NCBI GenBank assembly: GCA_016903675.1
Contig: JADQBA010000112.1
Location: 1-29,747 of the forward strand
Direction of reading: 5' to 3'
Length of the DNA stretch: 29,747 nt
Source: Stigonema ocellatum SAG 48.90 = DSM 106950
GTDB lineage: Bacteria > Cyanobacteriota > Cyanobacteriia > Cyanobacteriales > Nostocaceae
Positions 27,148 through 29,747 of this stretch are shown here, in pieces. The stretch's first letter is position 1. Each line of letters opens with the position of its first letter. A program made the position numbers and the translations under genes. Below the pieces are notes generated by a model. It was not told the DNA's origin and ran no database searches. It saw only the letters and a program-made list of their open reading frames with translations.

Positions 27148-28044
27148 TTAAGCAGAATAATTCACAACAGAAGGTTCAGCAGGCTCGAAAGTGTGCCATC
27201 GGCTATTAAAAATAGTCTTCGGCTGGGTATGCTCAGCAGATGCTTGATTAGATGCTATAGTTGGCTGCCGACTTGCAGCCACGGCGAGCCATTGATTATA
27301 AGCTTGGCGGGATTCAACGTACACATTCGCCTCCATCAAGGCGAAGTAAGTACCACTAAATTGGGAATCATGCAACCGATATTTGCCCAAACGGTTCGGC
27401 TTTAAATTTATAGTAATAGTGCGATTGGGGACTATATCTTGCTTTAACCGGAACTCAGGGACGTAGAAGCCATGGAGAACGTCTTGCGCATGCAACGCTA
27501 AGCTAACAGGCTCATTGACAACCAAGTGCAATTCGGTAGTGCTGACATTGCCAGCATAGCGGAAAGACCAAGCCCACTGCTTAGCAAAAACCTCAATGAC
27601 TTCCCCAACAGGTTTGCTGTCGTTGCTGGTGACAGCAGCGTTAGCAGGTTCTTCCATGTGCAGATGCACCACTGGTGTCAGCCCCTGAATATTGATTTGC
27701 TCATAAATGTTGAAGCTTTTCACTGAGAGCCATAATACCAGTATAGTTGGAACCACTGTCCAGAGGATTTCCAACTTCGCACTCCCTCTAGCAGGGTGTC
27801 CGTGACTCCAGTCACCCTTTGGTGCCCGACAGGTCAGTATGGAATAAGTAATAATGCCAGTGATCCCCAGGAAAATAAACGTTCCTATGGAAGCCAGAAA
27901 GCTAAATATCTCATCCACCTGTTTAGCTTCTGCTGTTGCTTGAGGCGGCATCCACGAGTAAGCCTGCTGTCCGACCCAACGACTGGCAAAGAGAATCACC
28001 GCGATAAAAGCAGCCAATAGCAGAGAGTTTAAAATTTTCCTCAT
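27148..28044 (-). CDS. ctaC: Oxidase subunit II lacking the CuA site (alternative oxidase type)
   Basis: The 298-residue subunit II has two N-terminal transmembrane helices (about 5-25 and 48-70), the RGSAKLEILWTVVPTILVLW motif, and a cupredoxin domain with KQWAWSFRY and DVLHGFYVPEFRLKQDIVPN. CuA should be bound by the His of DVLH (H191, present) and by the C-x-E-x-C-x3-H-x2-M segment. Here the segment is DSQFSGTYFALM at 226-237: Cys to D226, Glu to Q228, Cys to S230, His to F234, with M237 kept. Four of six ligands are lost, so cytochrome c oxidation through CuA is unlikely and quinol is the expected donor. This matches the ARTO/CtaCII group in cyanobacteria. It ends 14 bp before ctaD. No cytochrome c domain follows. 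Confidence 0.93.
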   Translation of the reverse strand: MRKILNSLLLAAFIAVILFASRWVGQQAYSWMPPQATAEAKQVDEIFSFLASIGTFIFLGITGIITYSILTCRAPKGDWSHGHPARGSAKLEILWTVVPTILVLWLSVKSFNIYEQINIQGLTPVVHLHMEEPANAAVTSNDSKPVGEVIEVFAKQWAWSFRYAGNVSTTELHLVVNEPVSLALHAQDVLHGFYVPEFRLKQDIVPNRTITINLKPNRLGKYRLHDSQFSGTYFALMEANVYVESRQAYNQWLAVAASRQPTIASNQASAEHTQPKTIFNSRWHTFEPAEPSVVNYSA

Positions 28045-28103
28045 AATAAATTTTGTAAAATTAAGTACACGTTTTCAACACTTCTGGTGTATAAAAAAGT
28101 GAG

Positions 28104-28709
28104 TTACTTGAGCAGCACATTGGGGTTTTGACCATTCCGGAGCAAGTGAGCAGCAGTATTGTGAACCCCGAAATCGTCTCCTAGGTGAGCCCCCAGGGTC
28201 CCTTGGACATACATGATCCCCATAATCGCAATGCCCACCACCAAGTAGATCCAGTTGACCTGTCTAGCAGCGCCCTGATGCCATTGATAGCGCAGGAAAC
28301 CTCTCCACACCGTCATGGCAACGATCGCAGCCAACAAAAAGACACCACCCAAACCATGTAAGATCATGGTCAGACCTGCCCCCAATCCCCAAGCACTCTT
28401 GATATCAGCCGGCGGATTTGCCAACATAATCTCGAAAAAACCTGCTGCTACAGTAAAAAATGTGACGATCGCACTTGCTAACAGATTGTACCAGCCGACA
28501 TCGAAGAAACCCTCACGGACAGCAGGGAGAGCTAAAAATCTGAATATCGGTTTTTCTAAGGGAAAAAATGCTCCTGCTATATCAAACGTGATGGCAATGA
28601 TGAAAAGACCTAAAGTCAAATGCACCAAATTTGGATGTATTGGGAGTTGGTAGGGCAGTCCATTAGCACCCAGCTTGAACCCCCACTCTTGCATGAGTTG
28701 TGAGTTCAT
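28104..28709 (-). CDS. DUF2231-like membrane protein B of the oxidase operon
   Basis: The 201-residue polytopic protein has about four transmembrane helices. The first helix carries PIHPNLVHLTLGLFIIAITF, with H25 and H30 and then D43, exactly the H-x4-H-x12-D spacing of its upstream neighbour. Later His residues are in MILHGLGGVFLL and GVHNTAAHLL. Membrane His pairs of this kind could hold haem, but no haem site is demonstrated. Its ATG at 28709 overlaps the TGA of the preceding gene (ATGA), which decides the start and indicates translational coupling. ctaC follows after 59 bp. I infer an accessory or electron-input subunit of the alternative oxidase. Confidence 0.8.
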   Translation of the reverse strand: MNSQLMQEWGFKLGANGLPYQLPIHPNLVHLTLGLFIIAITFDIAGAFFPLEKPIFRFLALPAVREGFFDVGWYNLLASAIVTFFTVAAGFFEIMLANPPADIKSAWGLGAGLTMILHGLGGVFLLAAIVAMTVWRGFLRYQWHQGAARQVNWIYLVVGIAIMGIMYVQGTLGAHLGDDFGVHNTAAHLLRNGQNPNVLLK

Positions 28710-29200
28710 TTCAAGATTCCCTTGTTGATTGCTTCCTCTACAGGCACCACATGCAACCCGTATTCCCAAACCAGTTGGGTTCCTAAATACACTTGGAATA
28801 TCACTATGCAGATCAAAAACATTCCTGCACCCAAGTAAGCAGGCGGTATTTTCAACGGGTCACGACTGCGAATCACAAAACGCCATGCTGTAATGGCAAC
28901 CACAACCGCTGAAAGCGACCAGCCAGTAATGGTATGTTCATTCAGTATCGGCTTGGCTGCATCGTAAGCTTGTGCCAAACCAGCTTCAAACTGACCAAAG
29001 ATGACTGCTACAAAGATAGCAGCCGAGGCGACAAACATGTTCCAAAAACTTACCTCAAATAAACGGTGGTTGCGGGTAAAATAACCCACCACATCGCAGA
29101 AGAAAGCAAAAAACACCATCGCAATCACAAAGTGGACGACGATAGGATGGATTGGATCGGGGTACGGTAGATTAGCTTTATTGAGCGGCAGATTCGGCAT
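28706..29200 (-). CDS. DUF2231-like membrane protein A of the oxidase operon
   Basis: The 164-residue protein is a paralogue of the next gene, with four predicted helices: PIHPIVVHFVIAMVFFAFFC, FWNMFVASAAIFVAVIFGQF, GWSLSAVVVAITAWRFVI and AGMFLICIVIFQVYLGTQLV. H18, H23 and D36 keep the H-x4-H-x12-D pattern of DUF2231-type proteins. A good Shine-Dalgarno (AGGAG, 6 bp spacing) precedes ATG 29200, and this is the first gene of the - strand oxidase operon. Its stop overlaps the start of paralogue B by 4 bp. I recall hypothetical genes upstream of the cox3 cluster in Anabaena, but the correspondence was not checked. Confidence 0.8.
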   Translation of the reverse strand: MPNLPLNKANLPYPDPIHPIVVHFVIAMVFFAFFCDVVGYFTRNHRLFEVSFWNMFVASAAIFVAVIFGQFEAGLAQAYDAAKPILNEHTITGWSLSAVVVAITAWRFVIRSRDPLKIPPAYLGAGMFLICIVIFQVYLGTQLVWEYGLHVVPVEEAINKGILK

Positions 29201-29383
29201 TGCTTACTCCTGACTTCATCCAGACACCTTGATTACGTTTGCTATGACAACATTGAGCAAAATACTTGTTGAAAACTGGTCGCTCCTAGTTTCACCAGCC
29301 TAAAGCAGCTCCTTATACATTCCAATGTTTCTTCTAACTATTTGCTTATCAAGGCATAAATTCAAATCTATCTACAGATTGAT

Positions 29384-29412
29384 ATTAAAAAAATATTTCA
29401 GTTTATTGACAA
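29384..29412 (-). promoter_or_regulatory. Candidate promoter of the oxidase operon
   Basis: On the - strand, TTGTCA (29412-29407) is followed after 17 bp by TTTAAT (29389-29384), or after 19 bp by TAATAT (29387-29382). It would transcribe toward the first operon gene, leaving a leader of about 175 nt. The region is very AT-rich, so chance matches are easy. Confidence 0.3.
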
Positions 29413-29517
29413 AAAAACTTTAATCTTGTAAAGTCTAAAAAATATACATTCATCACCTAAAATAAATTAAATACTTATCAAAAAAAATATATAAACCTTT
29501 TGCATAAGTCAATCATT

Positions 29518-29547
29518 ATCTGCGTTCATCTGCGTTCATCTGCGGTT
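29518..29547. repeat. ATCTGCGTTC decamer tandem repeat
   Basis: ATCTGCGTTC occurs twice (29518-29537), followed by ATCTGCGGTT. The sequence type is frequent in cyanobacterial intergenic DNA. It lies about 320 bp upstream of the oxidase operon. Confidence 0.7.
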
Positions 29548-29617
29548 TTATATAACTCCAAAGATAGAAGCTATGACATTAAAAAATTGTAAAATTATAC
29601 GTAAAAAGACGAAAAGA

Positions 29618-29644
29618 GTGTCTTCACCACACTAGTGAAGATAC
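29618..29644. terminator. Hairpin upstream of the oxidase operon
   Basis: GTGTCTTCAC (29618-29627) pairs with GTGAAGATAC (29635-29644), including one G-U pair, over a 7-nt loop. It is followed by an AT-rich TTATGCTTTATT. It could terminate a gene entering from either side, or be an upstream regulatory palindrome. Confidence 0.4.
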
Positions 29645-29747
29645 TTATGCTTTATTATACATTGGTAAGTTGAGTCAGGAGTAATTTTAGGCGTTGCTGA
29701 ATTTATTAATGAATTACGTTTAGTTACAGATTTGTAATTTTTCCAAA

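Larger units (their letters stand above)
29201..29747. other. AT-rich region upstream of the oxidase operon
   Basis: This 547-bp stretch, cut by the window edge, has no gene I can support. It should contain the oxidase operon promoter. It also holds a decamer tandem repeat (29518-29547), a 10-bp hairpin (29618-29644) and, at 29691-29707, a GGCGTTGCTGAATTT motif shared with 13727-13743 on the other strand. I searched for a GTA-N8-TAC (NtcA-type) site between 29201 and 29450 and found none. Confidence 0.6.

Noticed and set aside
29406..29434. Promoter on the + strand (TTGACA, 17 bp, TAAAGT)
   Set aside because: The elements fit, but no + strand gene follows within the window and the AT-rich context makes chance likely.

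Overview
The window comes from a filamentous cyanobacterium, most likely of the Nostocales. The evidence is a cyanobacterial-type gas-vesicle gene set, several copies of the HIP1 octamer GCGATCGC (for example at 7335, 10050, 10383 and 10887), many short tandem heptamer-like repeats of the GGGAGTG / GGGTGTA / ATTCGTA kinds, and an A2-type haem-copper oxidase locus resembling the alternative (ARTO/Cox3-like) oxidase of cyanobacteria. No rRNA, tRNA, CRISPR array or transposase gene is visible.

Region 1 (1-7744) is the distal part of a gas-vesicle cluster on the + strand: the tail of an upstream gene (possibly gvpN), gvpJ, gvpK, gvpF, gvpG, a small inverted coiled-coil gene (probable gvpV) and gvpW. 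Two large ATPase genes follow at operon-like spacing: a 634-residue tandem ArsA/Get3-like ATPase and a 613-residue Cdc48-like double AAA+ ATPase. Their placement suggests a targeting and remodelling module for very hydrophobic gas-vesicle proteins.

Region 2 (7745-11916) opens with about 900 bp of non-coding DNA rich in hairpins. It holds a dispersed repeat whose second copy lies at 22081-22130, and a MITE-like element with 15-bp terminal inverted repeats. After it come two tandem paralogous small membrane proteins, an MltA-type lytic transglycosylase and a PIN-domain protein.

Region 3 (11917-16477) is an island of seven small secreted proteins, all on the - strand, none of known function. 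Four are paralogues with two internal Q/N-rich repeats each, and a relic repeat lies just beyond them. They look like candidates for a secreted fibre or matrix (amyloid-like) family. A divergent XRE-type regulator gene sits at their promoter end.

Region 4 (16478-22755) holds a polysaccharide deacetylase, an orphan RnfD/NqrB-like membrane protein directly abutting a secreted DUF2330 protein, a charged D/R-rich secreted protein, a lipoprotein esterase of the PHB-depolymerase/LpqC type, an ArsR-type repressor with a palindromic operator candidate, and a glycine-zipper protein.

Region 5 (22757-29747, - strand) encodes what could be a short respiratory chain. Two DUF2231-like membrane proteins, ctaC, ctaD and ctaE form an operon, and a small membrane protein and a type-2 NADH dehydrogenase follow. 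CtaC has lost four of the six CuA ligands, so the oxidase should take electrons from quinol rather than cytochrome c. With NDH-2 alongside, the locus would carry electrons from NAD(P)H to quinone to O2.

A recurring oddity is that short tandem repeats abut or supply the stop codons of several genes (16477, 16524, 21406, 25463) and have also entered coding sequence in the RnfD-like gene.
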